A stretch of 64,000 nucleotides of DNA from Alviniconcha marisindica. Its lineage: Eukaryota; Mollusca; Gastropoda; Provannidae. Within the stretch, counting starts at the first letter, position 1, and the number at the start of each line of letters is the position of its first letter. Below, piece by piece: positions 53,674-64,000 of the stretch. The stretch lies in the NCBI GenBank assembly GCA_018857735.1, contig JABMCL010002254.1:1212001-1276000 (forward strand). The letters run 5' to 3'. A model generated the notes under the pieces. That model saw only the letters and a program-made list of their open reading frames with translations, was not told the origin of the DNA and made no database searches. Made by a program: the position numbers and the translations under genes.

Positions 53674-56600
53674 TTAGCGTCGCTGCATGGTGCGCTCATC
53701 AGCCCAGGTGTCCTGGTCGAGGCAACACCAGTCTGGCAGACGCCCACGTTGCATGTAGGCATCTCTGGACAGAGACTTGGAAGGCAGTGTTTCCAGAGCT
53801 CCAACCATGGCCCCTGGGTGCACAACAAACACAGACTTGACAGTAAAACCTAGGGTGCAGTGCACAACAAACACAGACTTGACAGTAAAACCTAGGGTGC
53901 AGTGCACAACAAACACAGACTTGACAGTAAAACCTAGGGTGCAGTGCACAACAAACACAGACTTGACAGTAAAACCTAGGGTGCAGTGCACAACAAACAC
54001 AGACTTGACAGTAAAACCTAGGGTGCAGTGCACAACAAACAGACTTGACAGTAAAACCTAGGGTGCAGTGCACAACAAACACAGACTTGACAGTAAAACC
54101 TAGGGTGCAGTGCACAACAAACACAGACTTGACAGTAAAACCTAGGGTGCAGTGCACAACAAACACAGACTTGACAGTAAAACCTAGGGTGCAGTGCACA
54201 ACAAACACAGACTTGACAGTAAAACCTAGAAAAGTGCAGTGCACAACAAACAGACTTGACAGTAAAACCTAGGTGCAGTGCACAACAAACAGACTTGACA
54301 GTAAAACCTAGGGTGCAGTACACAACAAACACAGACTTGACAGTAAAACCTAGGGTGCAGTGCACAACAAACACAGACTTGACAGTAAAACCTAGGGTGC
54401 AGTGCACAACAAACACAGACTTGACAGTAAAACCTAGGGTGCAGTGCACAACAAACACAGACTTGACAGTAAAACCTACGGTGCAGTGCACAACAAACAG
54501 ACTTGACAGTAAAACCTACGGTGCAGTGCACAACAAACACAGACTTCACAGCAAAACCTACGGTGCAGTGAACAACAATCACAGACTTCACAGCAAAACA
54601 TACAGTAAAACCTGGGGTGCACAACAAACACATACTTTACAGTAAAACCTGGGGTGCACAACAAACACAGACTGCATGGTAAAACCTGGGGTACACAACA
54701 AACACAGACTGCAAGTAAAACTTGGGGTGCACAACCAACATAGACTTTACAGTAAAACCTGGGGTGCACAACCAACATAGACTTTACAGTAAAACGTGGG
54801 GTGCACAACAAACACGGACTTTACACTAAAACACTGGGTGCACAAGAAACATAGACTGCACAGTATCACAATCATTCACTTAACATCACAATCGTTCACA
54901 CCACAAGCATTCACGGCACATCACCATCCTTCACTTCGCATCACAACTGTTCACTGCACATCACAAGCATTCACTTCACACCCTAAGCAGTCACTTCACA
55001 TCACAAGCATTCACCTCACATCACAATCGTTCACTTCACATCACAAGCATTCCAAACTTTCACTTCACATCATTATAAGTATTTAATTCACACCACAACT
55101 GTTCACTTCACAACACAGTCATTCACTTCAAACCACAAGCATTCACTTTACATCAGAAACATCAGCTTCATAAAAGAAGTATTCACTTAACATTACCTTC
55201 ACCTCACATGACATTCACTTCACATAACAAGCATTTCTTTCACACAAAGAACTGACTTCACACCACACTGACTTCACACAGCACTTTAGACTTACTTCAT
55301 TAATACTGACTTCATAAAACACTGATTACGCTGGCAACATTCATTTTCCTCCACATCCACACCACACGAGGAACATGCACACCCCTGCAGTGCTGGCTGA
55401 CTGCCAGCTGCTGTGCAACCTTTCAGGTCAGAGTGGCAACTGTGTCTGTTGGTGTTGCATCATCAGGTCTATACATCAATATCAGGTCAGAGTGGCAACC
55501 GTGTCTGTTGGTGTTGCATCATCAGGTCTATACATCAATATCAGGTCAGAGTGGCAACTGTGTCTGTTGATGTTACACCATGAGATCTATGCATCAATAT
55601 CAGGTCAGAGTGTTTTTAAAGGTACCAGTGTTCCCAAGTAATACATGTTCAGCAGAACCCTTGATGAAAGAATGTCCCGATGAGAGTCCCCTTTAAAAAA
55701 AATTAATTATTAACCATTTTCTTTGTATTTCCATGTATGTCAACCCCTGACCAAAGCCCACCATTTGTGAAACATTTTCCTTCATATTTCCATGCAACTG
55801 TACCCCTGGTGTACAACCGCTCCCTAAGTTCACATCCGCTGATTTTAGGATGATCTTAAAAGAGAGGTTCCACTGTATCAGCCCAAGAGTGTTGCAATGT
55901 CGGACGGTGACCCCCCAAAGGTGAAAGCCTGTACCTATTTTTGCACACACACATGCGCATATGCACCAAATGAAAATCCAGCATTTTATTGTTAATCAAG
56001 GAAAGGTCTGCTGTTCTTATGGCACTCAATATTTTGATGATGATGATGATGATGATTGCTTTTAAATAGCACTATTCTCCGCTCTCGAGCTGACTCACTG
56101 CGCTCGCACGTGATTCTACATGAGTGACTAGCTTTTTATTTTCTGTTGTACAAGACAGTGAAGGCCAGCGCCACTCACCTCCCAGCCAAGCAGTGTAGTT
56201 TTCCCGGGCAGGTGTCTTGGGGAATTTAAAGGTCTTGACCCCCAGCGCCTCCTTGTAGCGAGGCTTGGCCACCAAAGTGTCCAGCTCTCTCTTCAGGCGG
56301 TGGTAGAAGCCTGGCGTCATGGCTGTGCCCCCGACCACAACAATGTTTTCTGACAGTTCCCTCCGCGTGTCAATGGGACACTGAAAGAACAGGCATGAGG
56401 ACGTATGTATGCCCAGTGACAATTTTGTTCTTTTGTTTTTTAACTCTCCCCTGACCTTGTAACACGTCTATCCTTGTGTGACCTTACCAACAAACAACCA
56501 TGCAAACTTGGAATTGGACTGGACTAAAACTTACTGAGAAATGCAACATGTACATCTACCTTTTCAACAGCATTATAACCTTGAAATTAAGCCCACGTTT

Positions 56601-59600
56601 TTGTAAACATGTATAAAAGTGTAAAACAATAAAGTGTCACACAATTGAGAAATGTATGTGTCGGGATGGATGGGGATGGGGGGGGGGGGGGGGGCCAAAG
56701 TGTTTGCCAAAGCCAAAAAGAAGGGGGATCATGTTTTCACTGCAAAACCTATTCTTTAATAACATAAAGTGTTAATTTTTTACAACATAAACTTTTTCTA
56801 TTTTTCATAACCTAGACAGTGGGCAGCTTTGTAACAGATACCTGCTAATTAACAGGCATTTCTCATACCCAGTACATAACCTTGCAGACAAAGCTGATGT
56901 TAACAACACTGCCATGGACAGCCACATGACAAACCAGATGTTAACAATGCTGTCATGGACAGCCACATGATCAAGTAGACACATGACAAACCAAATGTTA
57001 ACAACGCTGTCTTGGACAGCCACATGATCACACATGACAAACCCGATGTTAACAACGCTGCCATGGACAGCCACATGACAAACCTGATGTTAGCAACGCT
57101 GCCATGGACAGCCACATGACAAACCAGACATTAACAATGCTGCCATGGACAGCCACATGACAAACCAAACGTTAACAATGCTGCCATGGACAGCCACATG
57201 ACAAACCAGATGTTAACAACGCTGCCATGGATAGCCACATGATCGGGCAGACAAATGAAAAATCAATCATTCATTGACTTGCATTAAAACCAACAGAAGG
57301 TTCAATGCTCTGTCCCAAAATTCTAGATGTTTTACAACAGTGGTTCCACTAACTCCTATTTTTATCCATCACAGTGACTGTCAAAGATCACATTTTTCAC
57401 ACTGCTATCTGTCAATCTTTTGATATAAAAGCACAGAGCACCAAAAAAGAAGACAAAAAAGGACTAAATGACACATTAGTTTGATCTCAGAATAAAGTTA
57501 ATCTGCTGCAAACTGAGTGGTCTCTTTTCTCAAACAGACTTCTGTGGGCCAAGTCCATTTCCCCTGTTTGAGACATTTCTCGAATCACTGATTATAATAA
57601 ATTAATTGGACAAGGGTTCAAAATTAGCAGACAGACTTTGGGTTTGATAAACTGATAAAGGGTTCTATCACCCTTTGCTGTGCCACATCTGCCTTAAGTC
57701 TATCACCCTTTGCTGTGCCACATCTGCCTCAAGTCTATCACCCTTTGCTGTGCCACATCTGCCTCAAGTCTATCACCCTTTGCTGTGCCACATCTGCCTC
57801 AAATCTATCACCCTTTGCTGTGCCACATCTGCCTCAAGTCTGTCACCCTTTGCTGTGCCACATCTGCCTCAAGTCTATCACCCTTTGCTGTGCCACATCT
57901 GCCTCAAGTCTGTCACCCTTTGCTGTGCCACATCTGCCTCAAATCTATCACCCTTTGCTGTGCCACATCTGCCTTATGTCTATCACCCTTTGCTGTGCCA
58001 CATCATTAAGTCGGCCATTTTGGAACAAGGTGCTAGGACAGGAGCCCCAGAGGTAGTCACCTGACTCAACAACACAGCTGGTCACTGTCCCCACACTCAC
58101 CAGCAACAAGCTGTCCAGAATGATGGCTGCCACTGACCGCTCGTCATCATCCAGCTCAAACAGCACTTCACAACTGTGCTCCCTGCCAAAACAACATGCT
58201 GTTATGTGCAAGCACAAAATGGCAAAGGTCTAAAAGTTGAATAGCCCCAAATCCTTTTCAAAATATACTGTAAACAAACTTCCCACTCCCGGTATATTTC
58301 ATTTAAGACAGCTGTCTGACCTTTTCTTGCCTGGTGTGGAACAAGCCCATAAAGATCATATTTGTGTGAAACACAAGTAGGGTCTGGTTCACCGTCCACA
58401 GCACCTTCCACTTTATGTTGGGAAAGTCACTGAAAACAATAAAGGTGACTAAACTGGGAAGGTAGAATTCTTGGCAGCAGGAAAAGCATGCAAGCCATAT
58501 TCTGGCATTCACCATGCACCAAGAAAGAACCTCTGATAGCTCTGGGTTGCCAGCAGAGGTGACCCTAATTTCTGTGTCCATGGCACCCAGCCATGAGTGC
58601 ATACTGACAGTGACACTGACAGATCTCACAGCTCAGCGTCACAGCTAAAAAACAGTACTTTACAACTGTCTTTAAAGGACAACTGGGGGCTTACAATTCA
58701 ATTACTTACTTACTTACATGTACTCTGTATTAATGGCACTGGCATCTTAACCTCTGAGATTCTTAGCTGGAGTCAGCTGGTCAGCTCCTGTTAATATTGA
58801 TTCCAGGAGCAAGAAACACCATTACCAGACCAAAACAAAACATGCATGTGAAGACACTGAGCTATCCCAGACATAGAGATAAGAAAGGGTTCCATCCTCA
58901 GATCTGAGCTCTGCCTCTTTCCTCACAAGCTTTTGATCTGACCTCCATGTGTTACTGTGCCGACTGCTGTACTGTACAATGATTTCATCTGACCACCACC
59001 TGTTACTGTGCGCTGACTGCTGTACTGTACAATGATTTCACCTGACCTCCACGTGTTACTGTGCTGACTGCTGTACTGTACAATGATTTCATCTGACCAC
59101 CATGTGTTACTGTGCTGACTGCTGTACTGTACAATGATTTCATCTGACCTCCATGTTACTGTGCTGACTGCTGTACTGTACAATGATTTCATCTGACCTC
59201 CATGTGTTACTGTGCTGACTGCTGTACTGTACAATGATTTCATCTGACCTCCAGTGTTACTGTGCTGACTGCTGTACTGTACAATGATTTCATCTGACCT
59301 CCACGTGTTACTGTGCTGACTGCTGTACTGTACAATGATTTCATCTGACCACCATGTGTCACTGTGACTGACATGTTACTGTACAATGATATAGTCACAT
59401 CTGACCTCCACGTGTTACTGTGCTGACTGCTGTACTGTACAATGATTTCATCTGACCACCATGTGTTACTGTGCTGACTGCTGTACTGTACAATGATTTC
59501 ATCTGACCACCATGTGTTACTGTGCTGACTGCTGTACTGTACAATGATTTCATCTGACCTCCACGTGTTACTGTGCTGACTGCTGTACTGTACAATGATT

Positions 59601-62600
59601 TCATCTGACCACCATGTGTTACTGTGCTGACTGCTGTACTGTACAATGATTTCATCTGACCACCATGTGTTACTGTGCTGACTGCTTTACTGTACAATGA
59701 CTGGAATCTTGTTCAGCAGTCAGATGAATGTAGTTTGCCTCATTTGATGGCAACACCATTTCTCCCCATCATGAAAGTGCACCATGACTTAGTTTAAGTT
59801 TTGTTCCGAGTCCACCTGTCCTCCATTTCCATGCTATCTTTCAGCTTGTGAGGAAAACATCACAGCCACTCATCCAGTTTTTGTGCGTGGACTATTCACT
59901 GCAGCATTTGTCTGATTGGCTGAAGATACTGGGGACTGTGGCAGCCCAGCACCACAATGTGAACAGAATGAACGGGTCATGCACATACCTGATCTTGCCG
60001 CTGACAGTGACAATGCGACTGCCGTCCAGAGGGTACTCCACAGCTGGGGGTGGGGTTGGCAACTGCACACCACAACATGGCATCTTTCAGCAAAACCAGC
60101 AACTAACCCAAGGCCTTTGCCTTTCTCATTGGGTAACATTGCAAAGCAGAACAAGTCATATCAAACTGCTATTGCTAATATTAATAATAGAAGCAAAATG
60201 TCCCCACGACTGGAGTGTCAGACAAAAAAAAACAACCTTCCTGCTTTACCTCTTGTAAAGTTGTATATTTGAAACGGGTCAGGGTCAACAAAAAATGAAT
60301 GCACAAGTAAATCTAAATGCTGATCATCATCATTTGAAAGTGAAAGATTTCACTTGCACAGTGTCGAAGAAAATACCCAAACTGCTTTGCAGTTTCCAAA
60401 TGCAGGTTATAATTTATATTCCTTGAACACACGGCAGTAACACTGAATGAAGAGATCAAGGGCAGTAACCTGAATGAAGAGGAACACAGGGCAGTAACAC
60501 TGAATGAAGAGGAACACAGGGCAGTAACACTGAATGAAGAGGAACACAGGGCAGTAACACTGAATGAAGAGGAACACAGGGCAGTAACACTGAATGAAAA
60601 AAGAGGAACACAGGGCAGTAACACTGAATGAAGAGGAACACAGGGCAGTAACACTGAATGATGAGGAACACAGGGCAGTAACACTGAATGAAGAGGAACA
60701 CAGGGCAGTAACACTGAATGAAGAGGAACACAGGGCAGTAACACTGAATGAAGAGGAACACAGGGCAGTAACACTGAATGAAGAGGAACACAGGGCAGTA
60801 ACACTGAATGAAGAGGAACACAGGGCAGTAACACTGAATGAAGAGGAACACAGGGCAGTAACACTGAATGAAGAGGAACACAGGGCAGTAACACTGAATG
60901 AAGAGGAACACAGGGCAGTAACACTGAATGAAGAGGAACACAGGGCAGTAACACTGAATGAAGAGGAACAATCCTTCAGTCTGATGTCAACCTAAAGGGA
61001 AGTAAGCCAAATGGCCAAAAAAATAGTTTCATCCATTTCCTCTCCTTTTACTTGAAGGTCAAAGTCATCAAAACCGGCACTGATATGTGTAAAGCTCAGC
61101 AGACATTACAATGCAAAGTTTATGTCAGCCTGAAAGACGCCACAGGGTTAAGCAGACAAACGTTGGTTCAATTCCGTTTCAGCATTCCTTTTTCTTCGGC
61201 ATTTGTGATTTGTGGGCACTGCCTTGTAATATTGCCCCTAACAATGACTGAGACATGAAAATGGCTGACACCACTGCCCTTGTTAATGCAGAATCATTCT
61301 GGCGGTGGCAGTACGGCATTAGAGAGTGACTAAACTTCCCCCAAGCGACTGGTGCTAAGCAGACACTGGTGGTGATACGACCACTGTTGAGCTGGAGGCT
61401 GAAATAAAATGAAATGGTGGCTACAAACCTTGCTGGCATCAGCACCCCTCAACACAACGTCTTGAATGGCTTGTCCTCGGCGGAACTCCGTCACGAAACA
61501 GCAGCGAACTGTCCAAGCACACAGCAGTAAAACAAATGTATGTCCAATACCAAACTTCTTTTATAGCTCAAAGCACACACCACTAAAACAAATGTATGTC
61601 AAATACCAAACTTCTTTTATAGCTTTCTGATCAAATATGCTGAATGACTGATTCTATATATATATAACAGTATCAAAAGCAGCTACACAAAATATTAGCA
61701 AAAAACAACACAAAGAAACATCTGATACTTAATCTTACCTTTTATGTCTTCAAGTATTTCTTCAGTCAAGCAATCTGGACAAAATGAAGAGAAATTCAAA
61801 CAAGTTAAGTATTTTCCATGTAGCTCCACACACACACGCAAACAGTCGGGGAAAGTGGGACATGTATCCAGAGTGATACTGGCATGTCAAATATTCAGTG
61901 CTCACAAACAAAAGCTGCCGAAGTCCCTATCATGTCATCTGATGTGCAGTGATGAAATGTGTCTAAACTGACTTCAACACCCCAACTTACTCACAGTCAA
62001 CCGCTTACTTGATACTTCCTGTTTTTACACACAAGCACTATACATTAGTTCTTGGATTTTTATGTCCTGCCAACTGCATGGGGTTACTCATGTTATCAAA
62101 GAAACATACCGGGCACAATACCCCTACCCCAACCCACGTTACACACAACATACACATTTTGCAAACACATAAAAAAAGAAGTATGCACAACACACACCAA
62201 ACACCTCACACACAACACAGTTTGCAAACACATGCTTCTAAAAAAAAAGTATGCACAACACACACATACATCAAACATTCACACCAAACACAAACACTTC
62301 ACACACAACACAGATTTTGCAAACACATACTTTTTTTTAAAGGTATGCACAACACACACACACATCAAACATTCACACCAAACACCTCACACTCGCATAT
62401 CACACAACACATATCTTTTGCAAATGCATACTTAATTAAAAAAGAAGTATGCACAACACACATCAAACACATGCGCACACACCATCACACACACACTGTC
62501 ACACCCACACCAAACACACAGACAGACAGACAGAGTGCTGAAGAAGAAGTGAGGGCTGACCAGGCACAGTGGCCACCGGCTGGTCCTGATGTTGAGAAGT

Positions 62601-63550
62601 CTTCACCATGCTGCCCTCCAACAGCTGAGACTTGATGCGACTGCAACAGCATCACACAGCCATTTCTGTCAGCACAGGTAAACCGTCAACAGCAACAGGC
62701 AAATCCAGCAGAGGTCATCAAATTTACCACAACCACCCCCACAATCTCCCTCACATGGTATCCAAGAAAACACCCAACATAAACTATCAAGATTAACTGT
62801 GCACAGGTGGTAAGCCATATTTCACGAGGTAACTACATCACTTTATTCTGCAACAGAACTCTCCATAGTATGACTGACACGTACAGTTTTTCCCTGGACA
62901 GCATTTACCTGCCAACAGCTTTTAAAGAACTCTCCATAGTAAGGCTGAGCTGCTGATGTGGAATTTTGAGAGAGTATTTACCTGTGAATGGCTTTTCCTG
63001 CTGCAGGGATAGACTGCCATGCCATGAGGATGGGGATCCCTTCATACACCTTGTCACGGGTTAAGAGAAAAACCATCAGGCCAGCAAAAGGAACCAGCCC
63101 TACTGCCAAACTGAACATTCAAACGGTGTCACTGTTGCTTGCAGCTTTATAAAGCTCAATTTGCACTGGTCTTATTTGTAAGAAAACACCATTTCAAACT
63201 TACTTTTCAACTTAATGAACACCTGCTTATCATTTTCAGACAAATGAATTTGTTACAAAACCTAATCTTTTCTTCTTCAAAGGAATATTTATTTCACAAA
63301 GCACTACTTGCTTAACTGTTGGTTTGAGATGGGCACTGAGAACTCCAGTCTGTAGACGAAAATGACTCACAGCCGAGTACTTTTACACATGTAACAGAAG
63401 TGTAAGTTTTATTGTAGCCCCTGAGCTTTGTTCAAAGGATACAGGAACAACCAAAGTCTCTGTGTAGCCCACATCCACAACCATCCCACAGGCACAGCCC
63501 AAGGTCAGCAGTGATAACACATGGCCAGGTGCAAACAGCACACACCCCAC
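53674..63550 (-). CDS. ACTR10: Actin-related protein 10 (Arp11, dynactin), 5' end missing
   Basis: Nine minus-strand exons with matching phases: 63443-63550, 62982-63049, 62561-62640, 61739-61774, 61429-61508, 59989-60062, 58101-58182, 56179-56380, 53674-53813; 289 residues plus stop. The N-terminal ~115 residues of the usual ~417 lie beyond the right edge. ACTR10 caps the pointed end of the Arp1 filament in dynactin, the dynein cofactor. Matching stretches are VLFAPGHVLSLLTLG, MVVDVGYTETLVVPVYEGIP, LTEEILEDIK, CCFVTEFRRGQAIQ, PPPAVEYPLDGSRIV, VLFELDDDERSVAAIILDSL, PIDTRRELSENIVVVGGTAM, PGFYHRL, ENYTAWLGGAMVGALETL and GRLPDWCCLD. It ends earlier (ADERTMQRR) than the vertebrate C-terminus. Introns are full of minisatellites. 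Confidence 0.96.
53814..54850. repeat. 42-bp array abutting the ACTR10 last-exon 3' splice site
   Basis: About 24 units of acttgacagtaaaacctagg gtgcagtgcacaacaaacac ag. On the minus strand each unit offers ccctag/g or ccccag/g after gtttgttgtgcac, like the true acceptor gtttgttgtgcacccag. Right-hand units (54600-54850) are shorter and degenerate. Frames of 90-180 residues on both strands are artefacts. Confidence 0.95.
54860..55300. repeat. Degenerate ~14-20-bp repeats (tcacttcacatcacaagcat)
   Basis: Many loose copies of ttcac(t/a)tcacatcacaa. In the last ACTR10 intron. Confidence 0.8.
55420..55615. repeat. 59-bp repeat, 3-4 copies
   Basis: Unit with tatcaggtcagagtggcaac, tgtgtctgttggtgttgcat and catcaggtctatacatcaa. 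Confidence 0.9.
56044..56150 (-). mobile_element. LINE/SINE 3' tail fragment (minus strand)
   Basis: Reversed, it reads aaaaagctagtcactcatgt, agaatcacgtgcgagcgcag and gagcggagaatagtgctatt, then (ATC)n. Same tail as 42957-43085 and the SINE at 43331. It ends about 30 bp from an ACTR10 exon. Confidence 0.8.
56678..56694. repeat. Poly-G run
   Basis: About 17 consecutive G in an ACTR10 intron. Confidence 0.9.
56885..57245. repeat. ~41-bp minisatellite, ~8 copies
   Basis: Unit gttaacaacgctgccatgga cagccacatgacaaaccaga t; some units carry an extra atcaagtagacac. Confidence 0.93.
57660..58005. repeat. 35-bp minisatellite, ~10 copies
   Basis: Unit ctatcaccctttgctgtgcc acatctgcctcaagt, highly homogeneous. 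Ends about 95 bp from the ACTR10 exon at 58101. All three plus frames are open because of the period; not a gene. Confidence 0.95.
58925..59705. repeat. 51-bp minisatellite, ~15 copies
   Basis: Unit tgacctccacgtgttactgt gctgactgctgtactgtaca atgatttcatc. In an ACTR10 intron. Confidence 0.95.
60430..60972. repeat. 30-bp minisatellite, 18 copies
   Basis: Unit gaagaggaacacagggcagt aacactgaat, almost perfectly homogeneous in the right two thirds, suggesting recent expansion. Frames of up to 213 residues are artefacts of the 30-bp period. Confidence 0.97.
61509..61738. repeat. ~60-bp duplication within an ACTR10 intron
   Basis: Two copies (about 61515-61570 and 61575-61625) of aaacaaatgtatgtc-aata, ccaaacttcttttatagct, caaagcacac. 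Confidence 0.8.
62125..62475. repeat. ~80-bp CA-rich repeat, 4 copies
   Basis: Unit with ttttgcaaacacatac, an A-run, agtatgcacaacacacac and atcaaacattcacaccaaac. In an ACTR10 intron. Confidence 0.85.
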
Positions 63551-63690
63551 CTGGCAACACAGCAGTCAATAACTAGCTCAACACAGCACATCTGGCAACA
63601 CAGCATTTAATAACCATCTCAACACAGCACACCTGGCAACACAGCATTTAATAACCATCTCAACACAGCACACCGGGCAACACAACATTC
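63551..63690. repeat. ~41-bp repeat abutting an ACTR10 3' splice site
   Basis: Three to four units of ctggcaacacagcatttaat aaccatctcaacacagcaca c. On the minus strand every unit contains gctgtgttgccag followed by (G/A)TGTGCTGTG, like the true acceptor tgttgccag and the nearby exonic GTGTGCTGTTT. Confidence 0.85.
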
Positions 63691-64000
63691 ACTGACCAAC
63701 TTAACAAAGAACAATCAGCAATATACCCCCCATCTGGCAGAACAACATTCATTCTGACAATCTCATCTTGTCTGTCTTACTCGTATAGTTTAAGCAAAGG
63801 TCAGGACATGCTCTCAAATTAAATTTGAGACAATTTAAAACAAAACAAAAAATACACACCTACAAGAACAAATAAACTGCTGACTGCTAATTTCCAATAA
63901 AGGCAACTGGTTCTTTTACATTCTACCACACAAAGCTGCACAGCATTTAAAAAGCTCTCTAAACGTAGGATGAAAATGCACAGGAAAACTGGAGGATTGG
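63691..64000. other. ACTR10 intron to window edge
   Basis: AT-rich sequence. I looked for the preceding ACTR10 exon (the block before VLFAP) and do not see it, so it lies beyond the window. Confidence 0.5.

Overview
This is animal (metazoan) nuclear DNA. The genes are split by spliceosomal GT-AG introns and encode conserved eukaryotic proteins. The intergenic DNA holds tRNA-headed SINEs, non-LTR retroelement (LINE) 3' ends, TTAA-flanked piggyBac-like elements and a very large load of minisatellites and (CA)n tracts. The overall look is that of a lophotrochozoan, most likely a mollusc; this is inference from style and protein divergence, since no species marker is present.

Layout from left to right: (1) 552-7644, minus strand, N-terminal exons of an acidic Ser/Asp/Glu-rich nuclear-type protein, possibly claspin, continuing past the left edge. 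(2) 8.0-12.2 kb, intergenic, with a LINE relic and two minisatellites. (3) 12242-13476, minus strand, TMEM223, complete in two exons. (4) A foldback MITE with a 7-bp target duplication and a second inverted repeat. (5) 15172-28602, plus strand, CAMKMT (calmodulin-lysine N-methyltransferase), complete in 11 exons, whose introns are largely minisatellite. (6) 28.6-33.9 kb, intergenic: a hairpin, a hAT-type zinc-finger fragment, a LINE reverse-transcriptase relic and a nested 26-bp array. (7) 33964-41249, minus strand, TAF8 (TFIID subunit), complete in six exons; its last intron carries two piggyBac-like elements inserted in a minisatellite. (8) 41.3-45.7 kb, long (CA)n/(GT)n tracts, a LINE relic, a SINE and two minisatellites. 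(9) 45770-49443, plus strand, a two-exon gene for a ~968-residue, probably N-myristoylated, largely disordered protein that I do not recognise. (10) 53674-63550, minus strand, ACTR10 (Arp11, dynactin pointed-end complex), nine exons; the 5' end lies beyond the right edge.

All exon chains were rebuilt by eye and every intron phase checks. The genes are functionally unrelated and do not form an operon. Adding the listed coordinates, tandem repeats occupy about 20 kb of the 64 kb.

The most striking pattern is that several arrays begin exactly at a splice site, and their repeat units copy that exon-intron junction (exonic bases included). This creates ladders of decoy 5' or 3' splice sites. The clearest cases are CAMKMT exon 6 (5' site), CAMKMT exon 8 (both sites) and TAF8 exon 6 (3' site); weaker cases occur in ACTR10, TAF8 exon 5 and the acidic gene. 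The other notable item is a pair of unrelated TTAA elements, both inserted in a minisatellite whose unit contains TTAA.
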